Assembly: GCA_963748095.1 (NCBI GenBank) | Contig: CAVVIO010000086.1 | Coordinates: 1 to 14,979 of the forward strand | Length of the DNA stretch: 14,979 bases | DNA from: CAVVIO01 sp963748095 | Lineage (GTDB): Bacteria; Bacteroidota; Bacteroidia; Bacteroidales; UBA10428 | Reading direction: 5' to 3' | In this document: positions 1-6,367 of the stretch, piece after piece | How positions within the stretch are numbered: position 1 is the stretch's first letter | How the letters are laid out: each line of letters opens with the position of its first letter | Notes under the pieces: generated by a model | The model's input: only the letters and a program-made list of their open reading frames with translations | What the model was told of the DNA's origin: nothing | The model's database searches: none | Position numbers and translations under genes: made by a program

Positions 1-2
1 CC

Positions 3-455
3 ACATGTCCCGGGATACGACCAAGGACCGCCCTGTTCCCAGGTCGGAGCGGAACCTCTCGCAACCCGGGAACAATCGGCCGCATCCTCCGGCGCTTGGT
101 CGAGCGCCAGCTCGGCGCGCGCTTCAATGCGCATCTGGCGCGGCATCTCGCCGCCGAGATGCTGATGGAAGATGACCCCAACGCCATCTTCGTCGTTCAG
201 AGGCTTCTGGGCCACGCTGACCCCAAGACGACCGCCGCCATCTACGGCATCACCAGGACCAGTGCGGCGCAGGGCAAGTATGCGGGACTTGTCGAGGGGC
301 TTCGGCAGAAGGAAGTTAAGCGGAACGCCGAAGGGCGCGGAAGTGACAATGATCCGACACCTCGCCCAACCGTCGTCCCGGTCGCCCACGAAGACCCTGG
401 CCACCCCGCGACGCCGAGGCTTGGCAGCGGCGATCACCCCGGGCGGCCCGCTTGA
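3..455 (+). CDS. Tyrosine recombinase (phage-type integrase), C-terminal part, 5' end outside window
   Basis: This frame is open from base 3 and has no convincing start inside the window, so the gene begins upstream. The visible protein is the catalytic C-terminus of a tyrosine recombinase, an enzyme that cuts and rejoins DNA through a covalent 3'-phosphotyrosine link. The H-x-x-R box reads HLARH (His codon at 132, Arg at 141), followed by LLGHAD (His codon at 213) and then the nucleophile in AAIYG (Tyr codon at 243), which is the normal order and spacing. The 60 or so residues after GLRQ are polar, Pro-rich and overlap the next recombinase gene, so they may not be conserved. A tandem pair of overlapping recombinase genes is typical of multi-recombinase elements such as RIT elements; that link is an inference. 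The GC content is far above that of the rest of the window. Confidence 0.8.
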   Translation, partial: TCPGIRPRTALFPGRSGTSRNPGTIGRILRRLVERQLGARFNAHLARHLAAEMLMEDDPNAIFVVQRLLGHADPKTTAAIYGITRTSAAQGKYAGLVEGLRQKEVKRNAEGRGSDNDPTPRPTVVPVAHEDPGHPATPRLGSGDHPGRPA

Positions 456-1408
456 TCCGGGGGGTCCGGCAGCACGCCTGTCACCGGCCACCCGGAGAAT
501 GATGGCGAGTGCCTATGATCGCTTTCTCCAATGGCTGGGGAGCCACGGCGAGCTGGACCCAGCAGGCGGGCCTGGGGATCGCGTAACCCCTGGGCGCCTG
601 AGCGGATATCCTGTGGAACGCCGATCTCGGGTTTCGACCGTCACCATCTTCCATGATGTCCAGCTACTGGGTATGATGATGCGCATCCTTCTGCCCGATC
701 GGGATTGGCGCTGGCTGATACGGCACCCAATCGTGCCGACGCGCGCCGAGGCGCGTTTGGCTCGCCGGGAGCCGCGGCTCTTCAATCCGGGATTGCTGCT
801 GCATCAGTCGATCAAGCGCCTCGACACGCTACAGGGCGAGCCGCCATGCGAGCGCACCGCCATCCTTGTGCGGGATCACCTGCTGGTAGCATTCGGCGTC
901 TGCAGCGGGCTTCGCATTCGGAACCTCACGGCAATCCGTATCGGCGAGCATCTTGTCCCGCGCCCGCACGGCTGGGAAATCCTTTTCGCGGCGCACGAGA
1001 CCAAAGCCGAAGCGCCGATCGCCATGCGGTGGCCGCAAATGCTGCGCATATACCTGCAGCAATACCTCGACATCTACCGGCCTATCCTTCTTCGACGCTG
1101 CAAGACAGCGCTCTCCAGCCTGTGGGTCTCCTCACGCGGCAACCCCCTTTCGACGCCCATGGTTCGCAGCACCTTCGCGTGCATCGGCCGCGAGACAATC
1201 GGTCAGCCCATTAATCCGCATTGCGTGCGGCACACGCTTGCCACGACGCTGCTGACCGCAGATCCGACCGCGCTCGCCATGACCGCCGCTGCCCGACCCA
1301 TCGGAGACTGATACGGTGGTCCGATATTACGATGAATTGACCAGCGCCCCAGCCCAGGTGATGTGGCAGCGGGAGCAATACGCTGTAGTCAGACATAACA
1401 CCTTCTGA
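343..1408 (+). pseudogene. Second tyrosine recombinase, frameshifted before the catalytic tyrosine
   Basis: A start at GTG 343 or ATG 349 follows a purine-rich stretch and overlaps the upstream recombinase by about 110 bp. An N-terminal core-binding domain is visible (LSPATRRMMASAYDRFLQWL), then the catalytic domain with the first-arginine region (CSGLRIRNLTAIRI) and the H-x-x-R box NPHCVRHTLAT (His codon at 1219, Arg at 1228). This frame ends at a TGA at 1309-1311, just where the LGH box and tyrosine should follow. The missing end is found in another frame as DTVVRYYDELTSAP (Tyr codons at 1325 and 1328), ending at the TGA at 1406. The frame is lost between about 1285 and 1305. As written, the protein lacks its nucleophile and would be inactive. 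Either the gene is decayed or the sequence contains an indel error; three neighbouring fragments show the same kind of damage. Confidence 0.75.
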
Positions 1409-1570
1409 TCTGTGCCAACGACGGCTGCCGCTGGGTTTTCGAGGACACGTCGCGCGGCGGCCGACGCCAACGGCTGTAAAATGAACACGTGCGGCAACCG
1501 GGCCAAGGTCCGTCGCTTCCGCGCCCGACACTGGAGCGACGATGGCGACGCGAGCGAGCCGGCCAGCTAG
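1402..1570 (+). pseudogene. CGNR zinc-finger protein, C-terminal fragment with frameshift
   Basis: The conserved CGNR zinc-finger domain is readable but split over two frames. The first frame gives CANDGCRWVFEDTSRGG (from 1411) and stops at the TAA at 1477. The second gives CKMNTCGNRAKVRRFRARH (from 1475) and stops at the TAG at 1568. Joined, the two pairs of cysteines, C-x4-C and C-x4-C, form the zinc site in the arrangement of the family, which usually sits behind an ABATE domain in proteins thought to be transcription regulators. The ABATE part is missing; an in-frame stop lies at 1396 and the recombinase ends at 1408, so the gene looks truncated at the recombinase edge. The gene ends convergent with the next fragment, sharing a CTAG sequence. 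Confidence 0.65.
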
Positions 1571-1835
1571 CCGCGCTCGAGCAGCGGCCTGACCTCCGTC
1601 GCGAACCGGGTCATCGACTCCTCGTCATAGTCCGAGGGCATGCCCGCGATGAGGCGCCGATAGCCAATCTCAAAATACGGGGCCAGCTTTTCCGCGATGC
1701 CCTCCTCGGGCGTGCCAACTAGTTGATCTTCCGAGTGCCTCGCCACCCGGTCCCGCATCGCTAATGAGGCCCGGAAGAGGCGCTCGGCCCCCGCGCGATC
1801 GTCGCGGGATGACGACGGCGCCGCTCGATCTCAGC
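1567..1835 (-). pseudogene. LLM-class flavin-dependent oxidoreductase, C-terminal fragment
   Basis: The minus strand reads QLVGTPEEGIAEKLAPYFEIG and then GMPSDYDEESMTRFATEV, the usual C-terminal segment of luciferase-like (bacterial luciferase / F420-dependent) monooxygenases, ending at the TAG at 1567. Upstream the match shifts to another frame: AEIERRRRHPATIARG (about 1790 to 1835) corresponds to the family's E-I-G-R-D-P-A-T-I segment. A frameshift therefore lies near 1785-1792. The TIM-barrel body is absent, because the homology stops where the sequence turns AT-rich. The fragment is thus cut off by the composition joint and is unlikely to make a working enzyme. Confidence is good for the family in the last 60 residues and lower for the upstream piece. 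Confidence 0.6.
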
Positions 1836-2079
1836 AATACGTAACTGAACCAAGCAAGCGACCACAGAAGGATAAACACATTAAAATGAAAGCCTATGAC
1901 GTAAACTATTTTTGATCCTTTCGTAAACGGGTAATCTGAACCGCTCATCAGATACGCTTTAAGGATCAGTTAGCTGAGAACAATCAAACAAAACGAGCCC
2001 GGTATTATTATGAAACCTCACCGGTTTTTTCAATAATATCATTTAGCTATAGTTTAAAATAATGTATTAAAAATGGAAA

Positions 2080-2097
2080 TGATATCATTAGAGCGAG
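2080..2097 (+). repeat. Direct repeat copy 1, TGATATCATTAGAGCGAG
   Basis: This 18-base motif matches 3703-3720 at 17 of 18 positions. Its left part, TGATATCA, is a perfect palindrome. The two copies lie on either side of the helical-protein gene and the 21-bp array. Confidence 0.6.
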
Positions 2098-2167
2098 AGA
2101 AGAAAAAAATGCGTGCTACGTGTGATGAGTTTGCCATGAAAAGCCGTCAAGCTTATTTTTTTTCTTG

Positions 2168-2220
2168 CCCCGTATAGCTATCGGGGTTTGTTTCCTTTTC
2201 TCATCAAGGAGAAAAGGAAA
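2168..2220 (+). repeat. Paired palindromes upstream of the 2406 gene
   Basis: The first palindrome has arms CCCCG (2168-2172) and CGGGG (2182-2186) around TATAGCTAT. The second is a perfect 12-bp hairpin: TTTCCTTTTCTC (2191-2202), loop ATCAAG, GAGAAAAGGAAA (2209-2220). The second hairpin is related to the one at 4024-4049, with one compensated base-pair change. There is no T-run directly behind it, so a simple intrinsic terminator is unlikely. It resembles REP-like dispersed palindromes. Confidence 0.6.
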
Positions 2221-2405
2221 AGCCGGCCCGGCTTGAGGGCATAAATATAAAATACAACTCTATGTTAAATTATAGCCTATCATTTAATGAATAAATTTTA
2301 ATTACAATTACATCCAATGTTCTAAACTTAATCTGAAAAAAAGACGGTCTGATTTTTATCACCGCGAAAACGATAAAGTTAAGTTCATCTAAAAACTAAA
2401 AAGTT

Positions 2406-3152
2406 ATGAGTAGTACAAGTGAAGGCGGTCACCCAAGGAACGTGGCCAATTTCGGTAAATTAATTTCAGAATGCACAGGTTATAGTGCAGGTTACAATCC
2501 TTCCAACCCGGATATTTCCCTCGAATCAATGAGAACATTGCTAACCGGGTCACAGGGAACACTTGATTCGTTAAACTCCGGTATTCCGGCTTACAACAAT
2601 GCCATTGCCGCACGCGAGTTGGCATTCAAACCACTAAGTAAACTGATTACCCGTGTTATCAATGCGCTAAAGGCAACCAGTGCCCCCGATGAAATAATAA
2701 GCAAAGTCGTTACACTGGTTCGCAAACTCCAGGGCCGCAGGGCATCCGCTAAACTCACCGAAGAAGAAAAACAGGAACTCATTGCCCAGGGCAAAGAAGT
2801 GAACGAGATCTCTTCTTCGCAGTTAAGTTTCGATAACCGTCTTAACAATCTGGATCAGTTCATCAAACTGCTGGCCTCCATACCTGAGTACAGTCCCAAC
2901 GAAACGGAATTACAGGTAACCACTCTCACCGCCATGTTAGAAGATCTGAAACAGAAAAACAATGCCGCCGTGGAAGCCGCATCGCCGGTAAACCTTGCCC
3001 GCATTGCACGAAACGATATCCTCTACAGGGAAAATACAGGTCTTGTCGATGTAGCATTGAGTGCAAAGAGGTATGTAAAGTCTGTCTACGGCGCATCAAG
3101 CCCTGAATATCGTCTTATCTCCGGCCTCGTATTTAAAAGATACAAAGCCTGA
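2406..3152 (+). CDS. Helical protein of unknown function, Bacteroidota-type
   Basis: This is a 248-residue protein that begins MSSTSEGGHPRNVANFGKLI and ends in a basic tail, FKRYKA. It has no signal peptide and no membrane segment. Most of it should be alpha-helical, with a charged stretch at 105-135 (KLQGRR...LTEEEKQEL) that may form a coiled coil, and a segment around 136-150 (SSSQLSFDNRLNNLD). The ATG at 2406 follows an A-rich leader (CTAAAAACTAAAAAGTT), usual for Bacteroidota. From memory, similar proteins occur in several copies in some Bacteroidota genomes; I cannot confirm this here and know of no assigned function. It stands alone, with a hairpin and repeat motif upstream and a 21-bp tandem array 58 bases behind its stop, so gene and array may form one unit. 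I see no catalytic motif. The gene call is solid; function is unknown. Confidence 0.85.
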   Translation: MSSTSEGGHPRNVANFGKLISECTGYSAGYNPSNPDISLESMRTLLTGSQGTLDSLNSGIPAYNNAIAARELAFKPLSKLITRVINALKATSAPDEIISKVVTLVRKLQGRRASAKLTEEEKQELIAQGKEVNEISSSQLSFDNRLNNLDQFIKLLASIPEYSPNETELQVTTLTAMLEDLKQKNNAAVEAASPVNLARIARNDILYRENTGLVDVALSAKRYVKSVYGASSPEYRLISGLVFKRYKA

Positions 3153-3209
3153 GAACACAGTTTATGGGTCAGTACCATATATCCTTTCACCAATTATTAA
3201 ATATGCATG

Positions 3210-3515
3210 GGAATTTATAAAATAAGGCAGGGAAATGTTGAAACTTCCTCCCGCATTTGTAAAACTTCCCTTGGCGGGTTTGCAACTTGCTTTAGCATTT
3301 ATAAAACTTGCTTTGGCAGGTTTGTAACTTGCTTTGGCATTTATAAAACTTGCTTTGGTATTTATAAAACTTGCTTTGGCGGGTTTGCAACTTGCTTTGG
3401 CAATTGTAAAACTTGCTTTGGCGAGTTTGGAATTTCCGTTGGCGGTTATGAAATAAGCCTTGGCACTTATGAAATAACCGTTGGCGGGTTTCAAACAGCC
3501 TTTGGCAATAACGTG
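3210..3515 (+). repeat. 21-bp tandem array, about 14 units
   Basis: Units of exactly 21 bp run without gaps, best preserved from 3273 to 3419. The consensus is GGC, a variable middle of about 8 bases, then AACTTGCTTT. Two middle types dominate, GGGTTTGC-like and ATTTATAA-like, and they nearly alternate (order from 3273: G, A, G, A, A, G, A, G). Outer units are more diverged but keep the period, and the last unit at 3504 is partial. Because 21 is a multiple of three, several frames on both strands stay open, giving apparent proteins with a seven-residue repeat (for example KASFINA-KASCKPA on the minus strand). None of these has a convincing translation start, so I treat the array as non-coding. 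Confidence 0.9.
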
Positions 3516-3519
3516 AAAA

Positions 3520-3540
3520 GGTAGTGTCTAAAAATCTGTG
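3520..3540 (+). repeat. Possible relic of an insertion-sequence end
   Basis: GGTAGTGTCTAAAAATCTGTG resembles, from memory, terminal inverted repeats of IS256-type (mutator) elements in Bacteroidota. No transposase and no partner end are seen in the window, so at most this is a solo end. It sits directly behind the 21-bp array. Confidence 0.25.
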
Positions 3541-3596
3541 TAAATGATTAAAAGGTTCAGGACAACAAAGAAACGGAAACAAGCTCAAAAAGCAGT

Positions 3597-3647
3597 TTGT
3601 CATGCTGAGTCCCAAGCCATTTAAAATGCCACAAAGCGGAATGACAA
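3597..3647. repeat. Dispersed repeat with TTGTCAT...ATGACAA ends
   Basis: The inverted ends TTGTCAT (3597-3603) and ATGACAA (3641-3647) enclose about 37 bases including CTGAGTCC. The type resembles dispersed palindromic elements that start with GTCAT and end with ATGAC, as does 4841-4921. Confidence 0.45.
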
Positions 3648-3702
3648 GGGGAACTATGAGATATCAAAGATTAAATTGATAGAAATTTATTTATTATTAA
3701 AG

Positions 3703-3720
3703 TGATATCATAAGAGCGAG
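3703..3720 (+). repeat. Direct repeat copy 2, TGATATCATAAGAGCGAG
   Basis: This matches 2080-2097 in all but one of 18 positions, in the same orientation and 1623 bases downstream. It lies beyond the 21-bp array, so the pair brackets the 2406 gene and its array. Confidence 0.6.
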
Positions 3721-4023
3721 CGCTGAAAAATCCCGACAGAATATATCCGGATCGCAAGGGATGAATGATTGTATAGAATAAGCGCGCAGGCCCGGCAAAA
3801 CGAGGGGCCGGGGTGGAGGCGCTGCTGCAAGGTTTAGAATTTCAATAAAGGGGCTTGCCTTTAGCGTGAACGGGTATATAATTATTAAATACTCTGAAAA
3901 TATAAATTTGAATAGAAAATAAAATATATCAATTTATGCCTGTACCGTTTACGCGATTACTTTATTAGAAATTCTTGCATTGCAGCAGCGCGCGAAGGAA
4001 TTCGTTTTGTCTGGATTCTTTTG

Positions 4024-4049
4024 TTACTTTTCTCATCCGAGAAAAGTAA
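4024..4049 (+). repeat. Perfect 11-bp hairpin, relative of the 2191-2220 hairpin
   Basis: The arms TTACTTTTCTC (4024-4034) and GAGAAAAGTAA (4039-4049) pair perfectly around ATCC. Downstream AAAAGCCG is also shared with the other copy. Compared with that copy, an A-T pair replaces a C-G pair at the ninth position from the loop, so pairing is kept. Confidence 0.6.
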
Positions 4050-4309
4050 AAGCCGCTAGCAGGCAGGCAGGCTCCTTCTTTTGAAGAAATTATTATTTAT
4101 GAGGTAATTTATCTTATCAAAGCAGGAGATTACTTCAGTCGTTCCACCTCTTTTATTGTTAATTCTGCTAATTTGTAATTTACCGAAATAACTGTTACAT
4201 TTATGTCTCTTCCAGTAACCGAAAATTATTAACTTCTCTTACTTATAGGAAAGAAATTATAACTTTTCATATTTAAAAATCAATAATCACAAAAAAAGAA
4301 CCCTTATTT

Positions 4310-4789
4310 ATGAACTTCCCTGTAGCAAATAAATCAACTGCAATTTTAAAAAGTAGTTATATATTTTTCAGCTTGCTAATCATTTCCACATTACTTTATT
4401 CATATAAACCGTCAATCAATATTATATATATTACCTTGGCTATTTTGTTGCTTACTGCTATTCTGTTTGCATTCTATATTGGAAAACAAAATATTCAACG
4501 TCTTGAACTGCATCAAAATGAACTTTTAGTTTGTTATAAAAAGAAAAAGATCGGGATCCCCTTATCAGAAATCAAGGGTATATCCTTTGGTTTGAATTAT
4601 GGAATAGATCTTAAATTTAATATGACAAAAACTTATTTTATACTTCTAAAATCAAAATATAAATTTGGTAATAAATTACTTGTTGACTGTAAAATAATAA
4701 ATAATACACTTGATGAAGATCCCTTGTTAATCAAAGTTTTAAAACTTGAGATACAAAGATTGCAAAACAAAGAAAACAATGAATTATAA
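4310..4789 (+). CDS. Small two-helix membrane protein of unknown function
   Basis: This is a 159-residue protein. Two hydrophobic helices are visible at about residues 14-31 and 37-57, followed by a soluble part of about 100 residues with a beta-rich pattern (LELHQNELLVCYKKKK-IGIPLSEIKGI) and a Lys-rich surface. The layout, a helix pair followed by a beta-strand domain with a G-I-P-L-S-E-I turn, resembles bacterial PH-like membrane proteins, but I cannot assign a family with certainty. The last 20 residues (KVLKLEIQRLQNKENNEL) look like a short amphipathic helix. Codons are strongly AT-rich, more so than in the sulfur operon. The gene stands alone, converging on the operon that ends at 4973. 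The ATG at 4310 follows an A-rich leader. Confidence 0.7.
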   Translation: MNFPVANKSTAILKSSYIFFSLLIISTLLYSYKPSINIIYITLAILLLTAILFAFYIGKQNIQRLELHQNELLVCYKKKKIGIPLSEIKGISFGLNYGIDLKFNMTKTYFILLKSKYKFGNKLLVDCKIINNTLDEDPLLIKVLKLEIQRLQNKENNEL

Positions 4790-4840
4790 GCTTTTTCCAG
4801 GATTTGACAATGATACCATCATTCATTTCATTTAAAAGAA

Positions 4841-4921
4841 GGAGATTGCCGCGCTTCACTGCGTCTACCTGGCGTTAGACAGGCCTGCCTGGCCGTCAGG
4901 CTGGGTTCGCTCGCAATGACG
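4841..4921. repeat. REP-like dispersed repeat (GAGATTGC...GCAATGACGG)
   Basis: On the minus strand this reads CGTCATTGCGAGCGAA and ends in GGCAATCTCC, the ends of a palindromic repeat widespread in bacterial intergenic regions. The inner part GGCCTGCCTGGCC (4882-4894) and a nearby CCGTCAGG are GC-rich and partly self-complementary. It lies just behind the stop of the last gene of the minus-strand operon, a common place for such elements, where it may also act as a transcript end. An open frame over it on the minus strand is a shadow of the repeat. A short similar piece, TTTCGCTCCAATGACG, follows at 4935-4950. Confidence 0.7.
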
Positions 4922-4972
4922 GTGAGGAGAGGTCTTTCGCTCCAATGACGAAATAACTTAACCTTTAAACAT

Positions 4973-6028
4973 CTATTTCGATGACAATTTAATAAGCCTG
5001 TCGTAATACATGGCAAAAGAGCGGTACAAAAAGTGTGTCCATTTTCCAAAAGGAACGATGATCAGCGCCCATTGCACTAAAATGATCATATGTACCAGGT
5101 ACATCCATGAATTGCCATTCAGCAGCCCGGTATCAATAAACAGGCGCACCACAAAAGCCGACAATCCCATTAACATCAGCCATATCACGAAGAACCAGTC
5201 CGAAGGCTGCGAATGTTTGCTTAGTTCTTTGTTCTTTTTAATTCGGCTCATCACAAAATCAAAAGTGACAGCGAAAATGATTATACTTTCAATATATCCG
5301 AGCCAGATAATGAATGTATTTGTTGTCTCGAACCAGTTCAGGGCAACCGTTGTAAAAAGTAATGACAGATACCCGATCACCAGTATAAAATGTTCAAACC
5401 AGCGGAATTTATTATCATCGCAGCCCAATGCCCTTTTCTGGGTGAACATGTGAATGAATAATTCGCCGGCTCCCTTAAAATAATTCTTAAACGGGACTTT
5501 TATTTTCGGTTTAAAGATGGTCAGGTACCACATATGTATCAGGTTGGGAAACAGTATCAGCAGAAAAACAGAGCTCACGGCAAATATTTCGAAATAATGT
5601 CCGTAATACATAATGGTTTCGATGTTGAAATTTTCATACACGCTAAAGGCTATTACCAGCACTGCCGTCAACAGGAAAGCGAGAATACTTACGGGAAGCG
5701 ATCTGTAGAGTAAACCCGATAATCCAGTCCAGTCGTATTTACCGGTAAGCCAGCGGCGGAGCGACATCATGAGTTCACCCGGGTTAGCAGTTTCCGGGCA
5801 TAATTGGCTGCATTCCCCGCAATAGTAACAAAGCCATGGTTTCAGCGAGGCTTTTATTTCACCCTCTAATCCCAATACGCTATACCGGACCATTTCACGC
5901 GGAAAAGAATCTTCTTCAGTAGATAGTGCACATACAGCCGTGCAGTTACCACAGTTGTAACAAGCGTTAAAATCGAATGCTCCGTATTTTTTTAATTCTT
6001 TTGTAAATTCAGGATTTATCTTAGCCAT
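4973..6028 (-). CDS. HdrC-HdrE fusion, QmoC-like quinone-interacting membrane subunit
   Basis: The 351-residue protein has a soluble N-terminal half with two [4Fe-4S] motifs typical of HdrC: C23-x2-C26-x2-C29-x3-C33 and C67-x2-C70-x2-C73-x3-C77-P. From about residue 110 to the end it has around six hydrophobic helices. Histidines occur in YYGHYF, NLIHMW, RWFEHF, YLVHMI and FGKWTHFLYRS, consistent with b-heme ligands as in the NarI/HdrE-like part of QmoC. In sulfate reducers QmoC links the quinone pool to the HdrA-like subunits QmoA and QmoB; here I infer the same docking to the two upstream HdrA-like genes. Its ATG overlaps the stop of the preceding small gene (TAATG), so translation is probably coupled. 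It is the last gene of the operon. The direction of electron flow cannot be read from sequence. Confidence 0.88.
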   Translation of the reverse strand: MAKINPEFTKELKKYGAFDFNACYNCGNCTAVCALSTEEDSFPREMVRYSVLGLEGEIKASLKPWLCYYCGECSQLCPETANPGELMMSLRRWLTGKYDWTGLSGLLYRSLPVSILAFLLTAVLVIAFSVYENFNIETIMYYGHYFEIFAVSSVFLLILFPNLIHMWYLTIFKPKIKVPFKNYFKGAGELFIHMFTQKRALGCDDNKFRWFEHFILVIGYLSLLFTTVALNWFETTNTFIIWLGYIESIIIFAVTFDFVMSRIKKNKELSKHSQPSDWFFVIWLMLMGLSAFVVRLFIDTGLLNGNSWMYLVHMIILVQWALIIVPFGKWTHFLYRSFAMYYDRLIKLSSK

Positions 6029-6306
6029 TATTCTTTTATTTTGTAATAAAAATATTCATCATCATCATCTATCGCGCCGGTTACCACCTTGCCATACTTC
6101 AGCAGAGACATAAGATAATACATCACCTCATGTGCCGGAATATTCAACTTTTCAGCCAATTGCGGAATCGTCATTTCTTCTTCTTTCAGGGCGCTTAAAA
6201 TTGTTTTTTTAATTTTTGTGAAAGCTTTTAAATTATCTTTTACCGACTGGGGGACTTCACGTTTTTCCCTCAGGTATTTTGCTGTTTTCCCTTTTTCAAT
6301 TTCCAT
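6028..6306 (-). CDS. Small winged-helix-like protein inside the Hdr/Qmo operon
   Basis: This is a charged protein of 92 residues counted from the ATG at 6306; a GTG at 6312 would add two residues. After a basic N-terminus (KGKTAKYLREKREVPQSVK) comes a helix-turn-helix-like segment, KKTILSALKEEEMTIPQLAEKLNIPAHEVMYYLMSLLKYGKV, with the typical spacing of a winged helix: recognition helix around AHEVMYYLMSLL, then a strand pair with an acidic turn, GAIDDDDEYFYY. It lies between the QmoB-like and QmoC-like genes and its stop overlaps the next start. A DNA-binding role is possible, but a place inside an enzyme operon equally fits a structural or assembly role in the complex. I know of no characterised relative. 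Confidence 0.7.
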   Translation of the reverse strand: MEIEKGKTAKYLREKREVPQSVKDNLKAFTKIKKTILSALKEEEMTIPQLAEKLNIPAHEVMYYLMSLLKYGKVVTGAIDDDDEYFYYKIKE

Positions 6307-6367
6307 AGTCACTCAATATCAATTTCCATTTATTAAATTGTATTCTCTGTATTTTTAACAGATGAAC

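Larger units (their letters stand above)
1836..2405. other. Composition joint and non-coding AT-rich spacer
   Basis: The GC-rich sequence gives way to AT-rich sequence within about 1835-1850. No convincing gene is seen from there to 2405. The spacer contains one copy of the TGATATCAT-AGAGCGAG motif (2080-2097), a bulged palindrome CCCCG...CGGGG (2168-2186) and a perfect 12-bp hairpin (2191-2220). No terminal inverted repeats or target duplication are obvious at the joint itself. Confidence 0.6.
3516..4309. other. Gene-poor repeat-bearing spacer
   Basis: No convincing gene lies in this 790-bp stretch. It holds a possible insertion-sequence end (3520-3540), a dispersed repeat with TTGTCAT/ATGACAA ends (3597-3647), the second TGATATCAT motif (3703-3720), a GC-rich patch around 3781-3830 with GGCCCGGC and GGGGCCGGGG arms, and a perfect hairpin (4024-4049). 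The rest is AT-rich without visible structure. Confidence 0.6.

Noticed and set aside
705..1255. Extra plus-strand open frames inside the second recombinase (705-1214, 953-1255)
   Set aside because: They are GC-rich shadow frames; the recombinase frame carries the recognisable motifs.
1670..1948. Minus-strand open frame with a hydrophobic N-terminus crossing the composition joint
   Set aside because: It runs out of frame over the LLM-oxidoreductase tail and its hydrophobic part comes from AT-rich spacer; it looks like a chance frame.
2168..2220. Intrinsic terminator
   Set aside because: Stable hairpins are present but no T-run follows and no gene ends just upstream.
3210..3515. CRISPR array
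   Set aside because: The period is only 21 bp, the variable part is about 8 bp and falls into two recurring types, and no cas genes are near.
3162..3615. Three open frames over the 21-bp array (plus 3207-3524, minus 3162-3494 and 3292-3615) that encode seven-residue repeats
   Set aside because: A 21-bp period keeps any stop-free frame open, both strands are open at once, and none has a convincing start signal or conserved flank.
4828..5049. Minus-strand open frame of 73 codons behind the QmoC-like gene
   Set aside because: It overlaps the end of the QmoC-like gene in another frame, and its second half is the translated REP-like repeat.
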